Shown here piece by piece: positions 43,018 through 51,418 of a stretch of DNA of 64,000 nt. Origin of the DNA: JAHJQZ01 sp963667595 (GTDB taxonomy: Bacteria; Pseudomonadota; Alphaproteobacteria; Rhizobiales; Devosiaceae); contig CAXXWD010000010.1 of assembly GCA_963667595.2 (NCBI GenBank), forward strand, positions 248,001-312,000, read 5' to 3'. The notes beneath the pieces are model-generated. The model was not told the origin of the DNA and ran no database searches. It saw only the letters and a list, made by a program, of their open reading frames with translations. Numbering within the stretch: the stretch's first letter is position 1; the number at the start of each line of letters is the position of its first letter. The translations under genes were made by a program, and so were the position numbers.

Positions 43018-43479
43018 ATGCCAACAAAAACCGATGACAATCCCCTCGCCGATCTGCCCGAAAAGGGCAAGCTGATGGGACTCGATCTCGGCACCAAGAC
43101 CATCGGGGTCGCGGTTTCGGACGGGCTCAGATATGCCGCAACACCGGTGGAGACCATCAGGCGAACCAAATTCACCAAGGATGCCGAACGGCTTGTGGCG
43201 CTTATCGCCGAACACGCCATCACCGGCATCGTCATCGGCCTGCCGCTCAACATGGACGGCACGGAAGGCCCGCGCGTCCAGTCGACACGCGCCTTCGTGC
43301 GCAATCTCTTACAAAAAATCGACCTGCCCGTTGCCTTCTGGGACGAACGGCTGTCGACTGCAGCCGTCACCCGGACACTGATCGAGGCCGACATGTCGCG
43401 CGCCAAACGCGGCGAAGTGGTCGACAAGCTGGCGGCGGCCTACATCCTGCAAGGCGCGCTCGACCGGCTTTCGGGCTGA
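43018..43479 (+). CDS. ruvX: RuvX/YqgF-family putative Holliday junction resolvase, pre-16S rRNA nuclease
   Basis: The 153-residue protein has an RNase H-like fold: LMGLDLGTKTIGVAVSDG (first catalytic Asp), GLPLNMDGTEGPRV and DERLSTAAVTRTL (acidic residues), and a final Asp/Ala helix DKLAAAYILQ. In E. coli, YqgF matures the 5' end of 16S rRNA; a Holliday-junction role is from homology. The ATG at 43018 gives a normal length. Next to gatC on the divergent side is a usual rhizobial neighbourhood. Confidence 0.93.
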   Translation: MPTKTDDNPLADLPEKGKLMGLDLGTKTIGVAVSDGLRYAATPVETIRRTKFTKDAERLVALIAEHAITGIVIGLPLNMDGTEGPRVQSTRAFVRNLLQKIDLPVAFWDERLSTAAVTRTLIEADMSRAKRGEVVDKLAAAYILQGALDRLSG

Positions 43480-43530
43480 AGACCGTTTTTCCGCTCGATT
43501 GGTTTTTTCCTCCTCCTGCCCCGGATCGAC

Positions 43531-44469
43531 ATGCTCACCATCTTTTCCAGCCTTTTGCCCATCTTCATCCTGATCGCCGCGGGCTTCGGGCTCAGAAAAT
43601 CCGGCCTCATCCCCGAACCGCAATGGCACGGCATCGAGCGACTGACCTTTTACGTGCTGATGCCCACCTACATGATCACGCTCTTTTTGAAGTCCAGTCT
43701 CGACCTGAAACAGGCGGCGTTTTTCGCGTTCGTGCTGTTGCTCAGCATCTCGGCCGTGACGCTTCTTGTCTGGCTGTCGCGACGGCCGCTCACCCGCTGG
43801 CTGGGTGTAGATGGACCAGCGTTCACCAGCGTTTTCCAGACGACGGCGCGCTGGAACGGATTTGTCGCGCTTGCCATCGCGGACAAGCTTTTCGGCGTCA
43901 ATGGCATGGGTCTTCTGGCCGTGGCTTTTGTGGTGATGGTGCCGCTGACGAACGTCACCAGCATTCTGGTCCTGTCCGCCTATGCCTCGAAGGAGCCGGC
44001 ACCGGTCAACCTGATCGTGAAATCGGTCTTTCAGAATCCGATCATCTGGGGGCTTGTGATCGGCATCACCCTCAAGCTTTCCAACCTTTATGTGCCCGAA
44101 ACCATCGTGACGACGTTCGATCTGACGGGGCGCGGGACCCTTGGCGTCATGCTTCTGGCGCTCGGTGCGGGCCTTAGCTGGCGGGCGGTCAAGCGGTCCG
44201 GCACGGTGGTGATGCTCAACACCTTCATCAAGCTCTTTCTCGCGCCAAGCATTGCAATGGGTCTCGGCCTCGTTTTCGGCCTGAGCGGACTGGATCTCGT
44301 CATTCTGGTTCTGGCCATGGCGGTGCCCACCGCCGTTAACGGCTTTATCCTCGCCCGCACCATGGGCGGCGATGCCGAACTCTACGCGGCCACGCTGACG
44401 ATGCAGGTCATCGTGTCCTTTCTCAGTCTGCCGCTTTTCCTGTGGTGGGCCATGCAAATCCCGGTATAG
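43531..44469 (+). CDS. AEC-family transporter
   Basis: The 312-residue membrane protein has about ten segments in two repeats with a central cytoplasmic loop (YASKEPAPVNLIVKS). The segment FQTTARWNGFVALA matches the conserved Asn/Gly motif of auxin-efflux-carrier family proteins. Bacterial members move malonate, malate or other organic anions; the substrate here is not known. It lies between ruvX and pyrB on the same strand. Confidence 0.88.
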   Translation: MLTIFSSLLPIFILIAAGFGLRKSGLIPEPQWHGIERLTFYVLMPTYMITLFLKSSLDLKQAAFFAFVLLLSISAVTLLVWLSRRPLTRWLGVDGPAFTSVFQTTARWNGFVALAIADKLFGVNGMGLLAVAFVVMVPLTNVTSILVLSAYASKEPAPVNLIVKSVFQNPIIWGLVIGITLKLSNLYVPETIVTTFDLTGRGTLGVMLLALGAGLSWRAVKRSGTVVMLNTFIKLFLAPSIAMGLGLVFGLSGLDLVILVLAMAVPTAVNGFILARTMGGDAELYAATLTMQVIVSFLSLPLFLWWAMQIPV

Positions 44470-44649
44470 CGCCGCAACCGGCCTTGCTCCCGGGCTGGAT
44501 TCCCAATAGACGATTCCTAGGCTCGTTCCGCCCTTATCGGGATCGCCTTCGAACCGAATTCATTTGAGTGGTCGCGTTTCCGGATGGACAACCGGTTTTT
44601 TCCTGTCCCCCGAAACGCTCAAACCGACAACCTGACGAGGAGTGTTGGG

Positions 44650-45633
44650 GTGGCCAAAGATCACGGCACTAAATCCGAGACATCGCCGCACGCGTTTCCG
44701 CCGTTCCACCACCGCCATCTGCTTGGCATCGCCCAGCTCAATCCCCAGGAGATCGTCGATCTGCTCGATCGGGCACAAGCGATGATTCCGGTCTCGCGGC
44801 AGGAAAAAAAGAGCCTGCCGACCCTTTCGGGCAAAACGCAGATCAACCTGTTTTTCGAAAATTCCACCCGCACCCAGGCCAGTTTCGAGATTGCCGGCAA
44901 ACGGCTCGGTGCGCAGGTGGTCAACATGTCCGTAAGGACCTCCTCGGTCGCCAAGGGCGAAACGCTGATCGATACGGCGGCGACCCTCAACGCCATGCAG
45001 CCGGACGTCATCGTCATCCGGCACGGGGCGGCCGGCGCCGTCGAGCTTTTGTCCCAGAAAGTGGGCTGTTCGGTCGTCAATGCCGGCGATGGCGCGCACG
45101 AGCACCCGACCCAGGCCCTGCTCGACGCACTGACCATCCGCACCCACAAGAAGCGTCTGAACGGGCTGACGGTGGCGATCTGTGGCGATATCGCCAATTC
45201 GCGCGTTGCGCGTTCCAACCTCATCCTTTTGAACGCCATGAACGTCAGGACGCGGGTCGTGGCGCCGCTCACCCTGTTGCCCAACGGCATCGAGAGCTTT
45301 GCCGCCGAAGTCTTTACCGACATGCGCGACGGGCTCGCGGATGCCGACGTGGTGATGATGCTGAGGCTCCAGCACGAACGCGCTTCCGGCCATATGGTTC
45401 CCTCGATCCGCGAGTATTTCCGCTTCTACGGGCTCGACGCCGAAAAACTGGCCTTGGCCAAGCCGGACGCGCTGGTCATGCATCCCGGCCCGATGAACCG
45501 GGGGGTCGAGATCGATCCGGCCATCGCGGACGGACCGCAATCGGTGATCAACGAGCAGGTCGAAATGGGCGTGGCGGTCCGCATGGCAGTTCTCGACGCC
45601 CTGCTCGGGCATGATGCGGAGAAAAGGCCATGA
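44650..45633 (+). CDS. pyrB: Aspartate carbamoyltransferase catalytic subunit
   Basis: ATCase joins carbamoyl phosphate and aspartate in pyrimidine synthesis. The 327-residue protein (from GTG 44650, with GAGGAG 7 nt upstream) has the carbamoyl-phosphate loop FENSTRTQASFE (STRT at 72-75), the second block GDGAHEHPTQALLD, and the aspartate-binding HPGPMNRG. An upstream in-frame ATG at 44584 gives a longer but untypical N-terminus. pyrC' overlaps its end by 4 bp. No pyrI is present, so the class is the PyrB-PyrC' type. Confidence 0.94.
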   Translation: MAKDHGTKSETSPHAFPPFHHRHLLGIAQLNPQEIVDLLDRAQAMIPVSRQEKKSLPTLSGKTQINLFFENSTRTQASFEIAGKRLGAQVVNMSVRTSSVAKGETLIDTAATLNAMQPDVIVIRHGAAGAVELLSQKVGCSVVNAGDGAHEHPTQALLDALTIRTHKKRLNGLTVAICGDIANSRVARSNLILLNAMNVRTRVVAPLTLLPNGIESFAAEVFTDMRDGLADADVVMMLRLQHERASGHMVPSIREYFRFYGLDAEKLALAKPDALVMHPGPMNRGVEIDPAIADGPQSVINEQVEMGVAVRMAVLDALLGHDAEKRP

Positions 45634-46934
45634 GCAACGCCCTGATCATCGAAAATGCCCGCATCCTCGATCCGGCCAGCGGCAGCGAGATCAATGGCGC
45701 GGTCCTGTGCGACAATGGAACGATCCGGGATATCGTTTCGGGAGCCGCCCCGCGTGCATCGGATTCGCCGGGGCAGGTCCGGCGCGTCGATGCCGGTGGA
45801 TTGATCGTCGCCCCCGGCCTTATCGATATGCGCGTTTTCACCGGCGAGCCGGGCCATGAATACCGCGAAACGCTGAAAAGCGCCTCGGAAGCGGCGGCGG
45901 CCGGCGGCGTGACCAGCTTCGTCATGATGCCCGACGCCAATCCGGTGATCGACGACGCCGCGCTCGTCGATTTCGTCAGGAGACGGGCGCGCGACACCGC
46001 CAGGGTCAATGTCCTGTGTTCGGCGGCGCTGACCAGAGGCCTCAAAGGCGAGGAGATCACCGAGTTCGGGCTCTTGAAGGAAGCGGGCGCGGTTTGCCTG
46101 ACCGATGGCCGCCATTCCATCGCCTCGAGCACCGTCCTGCGCTCCGCCTTCACCTATGCCGCCAATTTCGGCATGCCAGTCGTCCATCATGTCGCCGATC
46201 GCGATCTTGTCGGTGACGGCGTCATGAACGAGGGCCTGTTCGCCACCGGACTCGGGCTCAAGGGCATCCCGCGCGAGGCCGAAACGATTCCGCTCGAACG
46301 CGACCTGCAACTGGCCGAACTGACTGGCGTTGCCTACCACGCCGCCCAGATTTCCTGTGGCGCCTCGGTGGACATCGTGAGGCGTCACAAATCCCGCAAC
46401 ACGCTGGTGTCCTCCGGCGTTTCGATCAACTCGCTGACGCTCAACGAAAACGACATCGGCGCCTACAAGACCTTTTTCAAGCTCAACCCGCCCTTAAGGT
46501 CCGAAACGGACCGGCAGGCCGTGGTTGCCGGTTTGGTCGAAGGGGTGATCGATGTCATTCATTCCGACCATGATCCGCAGGATTCCGAGGTCAAGCGCCG
46601 GCCCTTCGCCGAGGCCGCCAATGGTGCGGTCGGGCTCGAGACCATGATGGCGTCGGCTTTGAGGCTCTATCATTCCGACGAGATCGGTCTCATGCCCCTG
46701 CTCCGTGCCATGACCAGCCGTCCCGCCGAGATTCTCGGCCTCAATGCCGGCCGTGTCGCCAAGGGCGCCGCGGCGGATCTCATCATCCTCGATCCGGACT
46801 ACCCCTGGGTCGTTTCCAAAACCGGCATGCGGTCGCGGGCGCGCAATAGCGCTTTCGAAGACGCCCATTTTTCTGGCAAGGTGATGGTGACATTTGTCGG
46901 CGGCGCTGAAGTGTTCCGCCACGACGAGGAGTGA
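45630..46934 (+). CDS. pyrC: Dihydroorotase-like protein lacking the HxH metal motif (PyrC')
   Basis: The 434-residue amidohydrolase-fold protein aligns along its length with class I dihydroorotase, but the metal site DxHxH is replaced by DMRVF (residues 66-70), so both His are missing. Its Asp in HSDHDP and some other ligands are still visible. In Pseudomonas, an inactive PyrC' partners with PyrB to form the ATCase holoenzyme. The 4-bp overlap with pyrB (ATGA) supports the same role here. A separate active dihydroorotase must be encoded elsewhere. Confidence is for the family; inactivity is inferred. Confidence 0.9.
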   Translation: MSNALIIENARILDPASGSEINGAVLCDNGTIRDIVSGAAPRASDSPGQVRRVDAGGLIVAPGLIDMRVFTGEPGHEYRETLKSASEAAAAGGVTSFVMMPDANPVIDDAALVDFVRRRARDTARVNVLCSAALTRGLKGEEITEFGLLKEAGAVCLTDGRHSIASSTVLRSAFTYAANFGMPVVHHVADRDLVGDGVMNEGLFATGLGLKGIPREAETIPLERDLQLAELTGVAYHAAQISCGASVDIVRRHKSRNTLVSSGVSINSLTLNENDIGAYKTFFKLNPPLRSETDRQAVVAGLVEGVIDVIHSDHDPQDSEVKRRPFAEAANGAVGLETMMASALRLYHSDEIGLMPLLRAMTSRPAEILGLNAGRVAKGAAADLIILDPDYPWVVSKTGMRSRARNSAFEDAHFSGKVMVTFVGGAEVFRHDEE

Positions 46935-46937
46935 CAA

Positions 46938-47558
46938 TTGGATCTGCTGTTCGCCCCGGAAACCCTCATCGCCGTTGCCTTCGGCTATCTCATGGGCTCG
47001 ATCCCCTTCGGCCTCATTCTGACCCGGCTGGCCGGTCTCGGTGATGTCCGGGCCATCGGCTCGGGCAATATCGGGGCGACCAACGTCCTGAGAACGGGCA
47101 ACAAGAAGCTGGCGGCACTGACCCTTTTGCTCGACGCCGGCAAGGCGGCGGCGGCCGTGTTGATCGTCCGCTATTTCGTCCCTGACCCACCGCTGGCCTC
47201 TTCGCTGGCCGGCATGGCCGCCTTTGTCGGCCACATCTATCCGGTCTGGCTGAAATTCAGGGGCGGCAAGGGCGTCGCGGCCTATATCGGCGCCATGCTC
47301 GGCATCAACTGGATCGTCGGCGTCTTGTTCATCCTCGTCTGGCTGTTCATCGCCTGGACGAAGAAATACTCCTCCCTCGCCGCCCTCACCGCCGCCGCCA
47401 CGGCGCCGATCTTCGCGCTTTTGTGGTCGGGGGTGCATCTGGCGACCGGTTCGGCGCTGATGTCGGTGCTGTTGATCTATAAGCACCGCGCCAATATCCG
47501 CCGGCTGATTGAAGGCACGGAGCCCAGGATCGGCGATGACAAGAAGGCGGCGGGGTGA
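46938..47558 (+). CDS. plsY: Glycerol-3-phosphate acyltransferase PlsY
   Basis: The 206-residue membrane protein uses acyl-phosphate to acylate glycerol-3-phosphate, the first step of phospholipid synthesis. Conserved motifs are GSIPFGLIL, GSGNIGATNVLR, the GK loop before LLDAGKAA, and FRGGKGVAAYIG. It has five membrane segments. The start is TTG with GAGGAG 6 nt upstream, just after pyrC'. The stop overlaps the dprA start (GTGA). Confidence 0.95.
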   Translation: MDLLFAPETLIAVAFGYLMGSIPFGLILTRLAGLGDVRAIGSGNIGATNVLRTGNKKLAALTLLLDAGKAAAAVLIVRYFVPDPPLASSLAGMAAFVGHIYPVWLKFRGGKGVAAYIGAMLGINWIVGVLFILVWLFIAWTKKYSSLAALTAAATAPIFALLWSGVHLATGSALMSVLLIYKHRANIRRLIEGTEPRIGDDKKAAG

Positions 47559-48685
47559 TCAGGCAACCTGTTGCGCAACGGCTCGATGACAGCCAGCGTA
47601 TTGACTGGCTGCGGCTCATTCGGACCGAGAACGTCGGCCCGGTCAGTTTCCGGCGCCTGATCAACCGGTTCGGTTCGGCTCAGGCCGCGCTTGCGGCGCT
47701 TCCGGCGCTGACCCGCAATGGTGGCGGCGCTGCGGCAAAAATTCCCTCTCGCGACAGAATCGAAGACGAGATCGCCGCCCTCGACCGGTTGGGAGGGCGT
47801 TTCGTGGCGCTGAGTGAACCCGGTTATCCGGAGCTTTTGCGCCATATCCCGGGACCGCCCCCTGTCGTTGCGATCAAGGGCGGCATGGACGCTGACTGGA
47901 CGAAGACGGTCGGCATGGTCGGCGCGCGCAATGCCTCGACGGCCGGCCTGCGCATGACCAGGCTTTTGGCCGGCGAACTGGGCGCGGCCGGCTATACCGT
48001 CATTTCCGGTCTGGCGCGCGGCATCGACGCGGCAGCGCACAAGGCGTCTCTTCACACAAGGACCATCGCCGTTCTGGCCGGCGGGCTTGACAAGCTCTAT
48101 CCGGCAGAGAATGTGCCTCTCGCCGCGGAAATCACCGCCGCCGGCGGTGCGCTCATTTCCGAAATGCCGCTCGGCTGGGACCCCCGCGCCAAGGATTTTC
48201 CCCGCCGCAACAGGCTGATTTCCGGCCTGTCGCTCGGCGTGGTCGTTATCGAAGCCGCCAAACGGTCCGGCTCGCTGATCACGGCGCGGCTGGCGCTCGA
48301 GCAGAACAGAGAGGTCTTCGCCGTACCCGGTTCGCCCCTCGATCCACGCGCTCAGGGGGCGAATGCACTTATCCAGCAGGGCGCCAAACTGGTGACGAGC
48401 GCCGAGGACATTCTTGTCGAACTCGCGTCCGCCGATCCGTCCCACCTGCCGCTTTTCGAACAGGACGAAGACTTTTTACCCGATGAAATCGACGTTCCAG
48501 AACCTGCCGGCGACGATCGGACGCGCCTGTTGTCGGCCTTGAGCGTTACGCCGGTTACGGTCGATCAACTGGTGGCGGAGACTGGCATTCCGGCCGGAAT
48601 CGTCACGGTCCTCTTGTTGGAACTGGACATTTCCGGACGCCTCGAATGGGGCAGCGGCCAGCTTGTCGCATTACGGCCCGATTAG
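47555..48685 (+). CDS. dprA: DNA-processing protein DprA
   Basis: DprA loads RecA on incoming single-stranded DNA in transformation. The 376-residue protein has an N-terminal SAM-like helical region (IDWLRLIRTENVGPVSF), a Rossmann-like domain with GMVGARNAST and SGLARGIDAAAH (about residues 125-155), FPRRNRLISGLS, and a C-terminal winged helix (about 315-375). Start is GTG 47555. Its presence does not prove competence, since most proteobacteria carry it. Confidence 0.93.
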   Translation: MIRQPVAQRLDDSQRIDWLRLIRTENVGPVSFRRLINRFGSAQAALAALPALTRNGGGAAAKIPSRDRIEDEIAALDRLGGRFVALSEPGYPELLRHIPGPPPVVAIKGGMDADWTKTVGMVGARNASTAGLRMTRLLAGELGAAGYTVISGLARGIDAAAHKASLHTRTIAVLAGGLDKLYPAENVPLAAEITAAGGALISEMPLGWDPRAKDFPRRNRLISGLSLGVVVIEAAKRSGSLITARLALEQNREVFAVPGSPLDPRAQGANALIQQGAKLVTSAEDILVELASADPSHLPLFEQDEDFLPDEIDVPEPAGDDRTRLLSALSVTPVTVDQLVAETGIPAGIVTVLLLELDISGRLEWGSGQLVALRPD

Positions 48686-48808
48686 GGTTTCGGTTGCACT
48701 GCGATTGACAGCACGCATGCGAATGACCATTTTGCGCCTCCATCCGGCTTCCGCTGATCCCCCCTCCGCCAGACCGGACCCTTCATATGTGACTGGAGCC
48801 TTGTCGGC

Positions 48809-51418
48809 ATGAAAGTCGTCATTGTCGAAAGCCCCGCCAAGGCCAAGACCATCAACAAATATCTGGGCAAGGACTACGAAGTTCTGGCGAGCTTCGGGCA
48901 TGTGCGCGATCTGCCCGCCAAGGACGGTTCCGTCGATCCCGACGACGATTTCTCCATGCGCTGGGAAATCGACGCCGCCTCGAAAAAACGCCTGTCCGAG
49001 ATCACCAAGGCGGTCAAGGGCGCGGACGAACTCATTCTGGCGACTGACCCCGACCGTGAGGGCGAGGCGATCTCCTGGCATGTCCTGGACGTGCTCAACG
49101 AGAAAAAGGCCGTCAAGGACATGCCGGTCAAGCGTGTCGTTTTCAACGCCATCACCAAATCGGCGGTGACGGACGCCATGGCGCACCCGCGCGATATCGA
49201 CATCCCGCTGGTCGATGCCTATCTGGCCCGGCGCGCCCTCGACTATCTGGTCGGGTTCACCCTGTCGCCGGTCCTGTGGCGCAAGCTCCCCGGCTCGCGC
49301 TCGGCCGGACGCGTGCAATCAGTGGCCTTGCGGCTGGTCTGCGATCGCGAATCCGAGATCGAGAAATTCAAGCCCCAGGAATACTGGAGCGTCGAGGCGA
49401 CGCTCAATGAGGCCGACAAACCCTTCCTCGCCCGGCTTTTCGCCGTTGACGGCAAGAAGACCGACAAGCTCGCCATCGACAACGAGGACGCGGCGAAACG
49501 GCTGAAGGCAGCCATCGAAACCGGGTCCTATCGCGTCGAATCGGTGGAAAAGAAGCCGACCAGGCGCAACCCCTACCCGCCTTTCACCACCTCGACCCTG
49601 CAGCAGGAAGCCAGTTCGCGGCTCGGTTTTGCGCCAGCGCGCACCATGCAGATCGCCCAGCGGCTCTACGAAGGCGTTTCGGTCAATGGCGAAACGGTCG
49701 GGTTGATCACTTATATGCGTACCGATGCCGTGCAGATGGCCCCCGAAGGCATCGATCAGGCCCGCCGCGCCGTCAAATCCGAGTTCGGCGACGACTATCT
49801 GCCCGAAAAACCGCGCCTTTATCAGACCAAGGCCAAGAACGCCCAGGAAGCGCACGAGGCCATCCGCCCGACCGACATGTTCCGGATGCCGAAATCCCTC
49901 AAGCATCTCGATTCGGATCAGCTGAAGCTTTACGAACTGATCTGGCGCCGGACGCTGGCCAGCCAGATGAAATCGGCCGAGATCGAACGCACCACGGCGG
50001 ACATCGCGGTCATCAATTCCTCGCCGGCAATAACGCTCCATGCAGTCGGATCGGTCGTCACCTTCCCCGGATTCTTGAAGCTTTACGGCGTCGTCGCCAA
50101 CGAAGACCGCAAGGATGGCGACGAGGATGAACGTGAACTGCCGCCGTTGACGGTTGGCGACACGCCGACGCTCGAAACCTGCGAAATCGGCCAGCACTTC
50201 ACCCAGCCGCCGCCGCGCTATACCGAGGCGAGCCTCATCAAGAAGATGGAGGAACTGGGGATCGGCCGGCCCTCGACCTATGCTTCGACCCTCAGCGTTC
50301 TTCAGGATCGCAACTACGTCCGGCTCGAAAAGCGCGCCCTTATCCCCGAGGATCGCGGCCGCGTCGTCACGGCCTTTTTGGAAAGCTTTTTCACCCGCTA
50401 CGTCGAATACGGCTTCACTGCCGGGCTCGAGGAACAGCTCGACCGCGTCTCCAATGGCGAGATCGCCTGGAAGGACGTGCTCCGGCGCTTCTGGGAGGAT
50501 TTTTCCCACAACATCTCCGAGACCAAGGAACTCAAGATTTCCGAGGTGCTCGACGCCCTCAACGAGATGCTGGCCGACCACATCTTCCCGGCACGCGAGG
50601 ACGGTTCGGACCCGCGGAAGTGCCCGAGTTGCGGCACTGGCACACTATCGCTGAAATTCGGCAAATATGGCGGTTTTATCGGCTGCTCCAACTATCCGGA
50701 CTGCCACTACACCGCCCAGCTTGCCGATAGCGCCACCGGTCAGGCGATCGAAACGCCAGACGGCGACGGGGCGCTCGGCGCCGACCCGGAAAGCGGCGAT
50801 ACGGTTTTCCTCAAATCCGGCCGCTTCGGGCCCTATGTCCAGCTCGGCGAAGGCAAGGAAGCCAAGCGGTCGAGCCTGCCCAAGACCTGGGATGCGGCAT
50901 CGATGACGCTCGAAAAGGCATTGAAGCTTCTGGCTCTGCCGCGCGAAATCGGCGCCCATCCGGAGGACGGCAAAACGATCACCGCCGGTCTCGGGCGCTA
51001 TGGGCCTTTCGTCCTGCACGACGGGAAATATGCCAATCTGCCGGACATCGAAGAGGTGTTTTCGGTCGGGCTCAACCGGGCCGTCGATCTGCTCGCGGCC
51101 AAAGCCGCCGGTGGTGGCAAGGGCCGGCGCGCGACGCCTGCCGCGCTCAAGTCGCTCGGCGAGCATCCCGACGGTGGCGAGGTCACGGTGCGAGACGGTC
51201 GTTATGGGCCTTATGTCAACTGGGGAAAGATCAATGCCACTTTGCCCAGCAATCTCAAGCCCGACGACGTGACGGCCGAGATTGCGCTTGAACTGATTGC
51301 CGCCAAGGCCGGCACCAAGGCCAACGGCAAGTCAGGCGCCAAATCGAAGGCAAAACCCAAAGCCGGCGCTGCCAAGACGAGCAAGGCGAAACCCGCCAAG
51401 GCCAAGGCGAAGACCTGA
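48809..51418 (+). CDS. topA: DNA topoisomerase I
   Basis: This type IA topoisomerase (869 residues) relaxes negative supercoils. The TOPRIM domain has VIVESPAKAKTI and the acidic ATDPDREGEAI. The active-site Tyr is in GLITYMRTDAV. A zinc finger (CPSCGTGTLS to CSNYPDC, about residues 600-635) and several C-terminal repeats follow (GRFGPYVQLG, GRYGPFVLHD, GRYGPYVNWG), each a topoisomerase C-terminal repeat. The tail is a Lys/Ala-rich low-complexity stretch. Its stop overlaps the rnr start by one base. Confidence 0.96.
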   Translation: MKVVIVESPAKAKTINKYLGKDYEVLASFGHVRDLPAKDGSVDPDDDFSMRWEIDAASKKRLSEITKAVKGADELILATDPDREGEAISWHVLDVLNEKKAVKDMPVKRVVFNAITKSAVTDAMAHPRDIDIPLVDAYLARRALDYLVGFTLSPVLWRKLPGSRSAGRVQSVALRLVCDRESEIEKFKPQEYWSVEATLNEADKPFLARLFAVDGKKTDKLAIDNEDAAKRLKAAIETGSYRVESVEKKPTRRNPYPPFTTSTLQQEASSRLGFAPARTMQIAQRLYEGVSVNGETVGLITYMRTDAVQMAPEGIDQARRAVKSEFGDDYLPEKPRLYQTKAKNAQEAHEAIRPTDMFRMPKSLKHLDSDQLKLYELIWRRTLASQMKSAEIERTTADIAVINSSPAITLHAVGSVVTFPGFLKLYGVVANEDRKDGDEDERELPPLTVGDTPTLETCEIGQHFTQPPPRYTEASLIKKMEELGIGRPSTYASTLSVLQDRNYVRLEKRALIPEDRGRVVTAFLESFFTRYVEYGFTAGLEEQLDRVSNGEIAWKDVLRRFWEDFSHNISETKELKISEVLDALNEMLADHIFPAREDGSDPRKCPSCGTGTLSLKFGKYGGFIGCSNYPDCHYTAQLADSATGQAIETPDGDGALGADPESGDTVFLKSGRFGPYVQLGEGKEAKRSSLPKTWDAASMTLEKALKLLALPREIGAHPEDGKTITAGLGRYGPFVLHDGKYANLPDIEEVFSVGLNRAVDLLAAKAAGGGKGRRATPAALKSLGEHPDGGEVTVRDGRYGPYVNWGKINATLPSNLKPDDVTAEIALELIAAKAGTKANGKSGAKSKAKPKAGAAKTSKAKPAKAKAKT

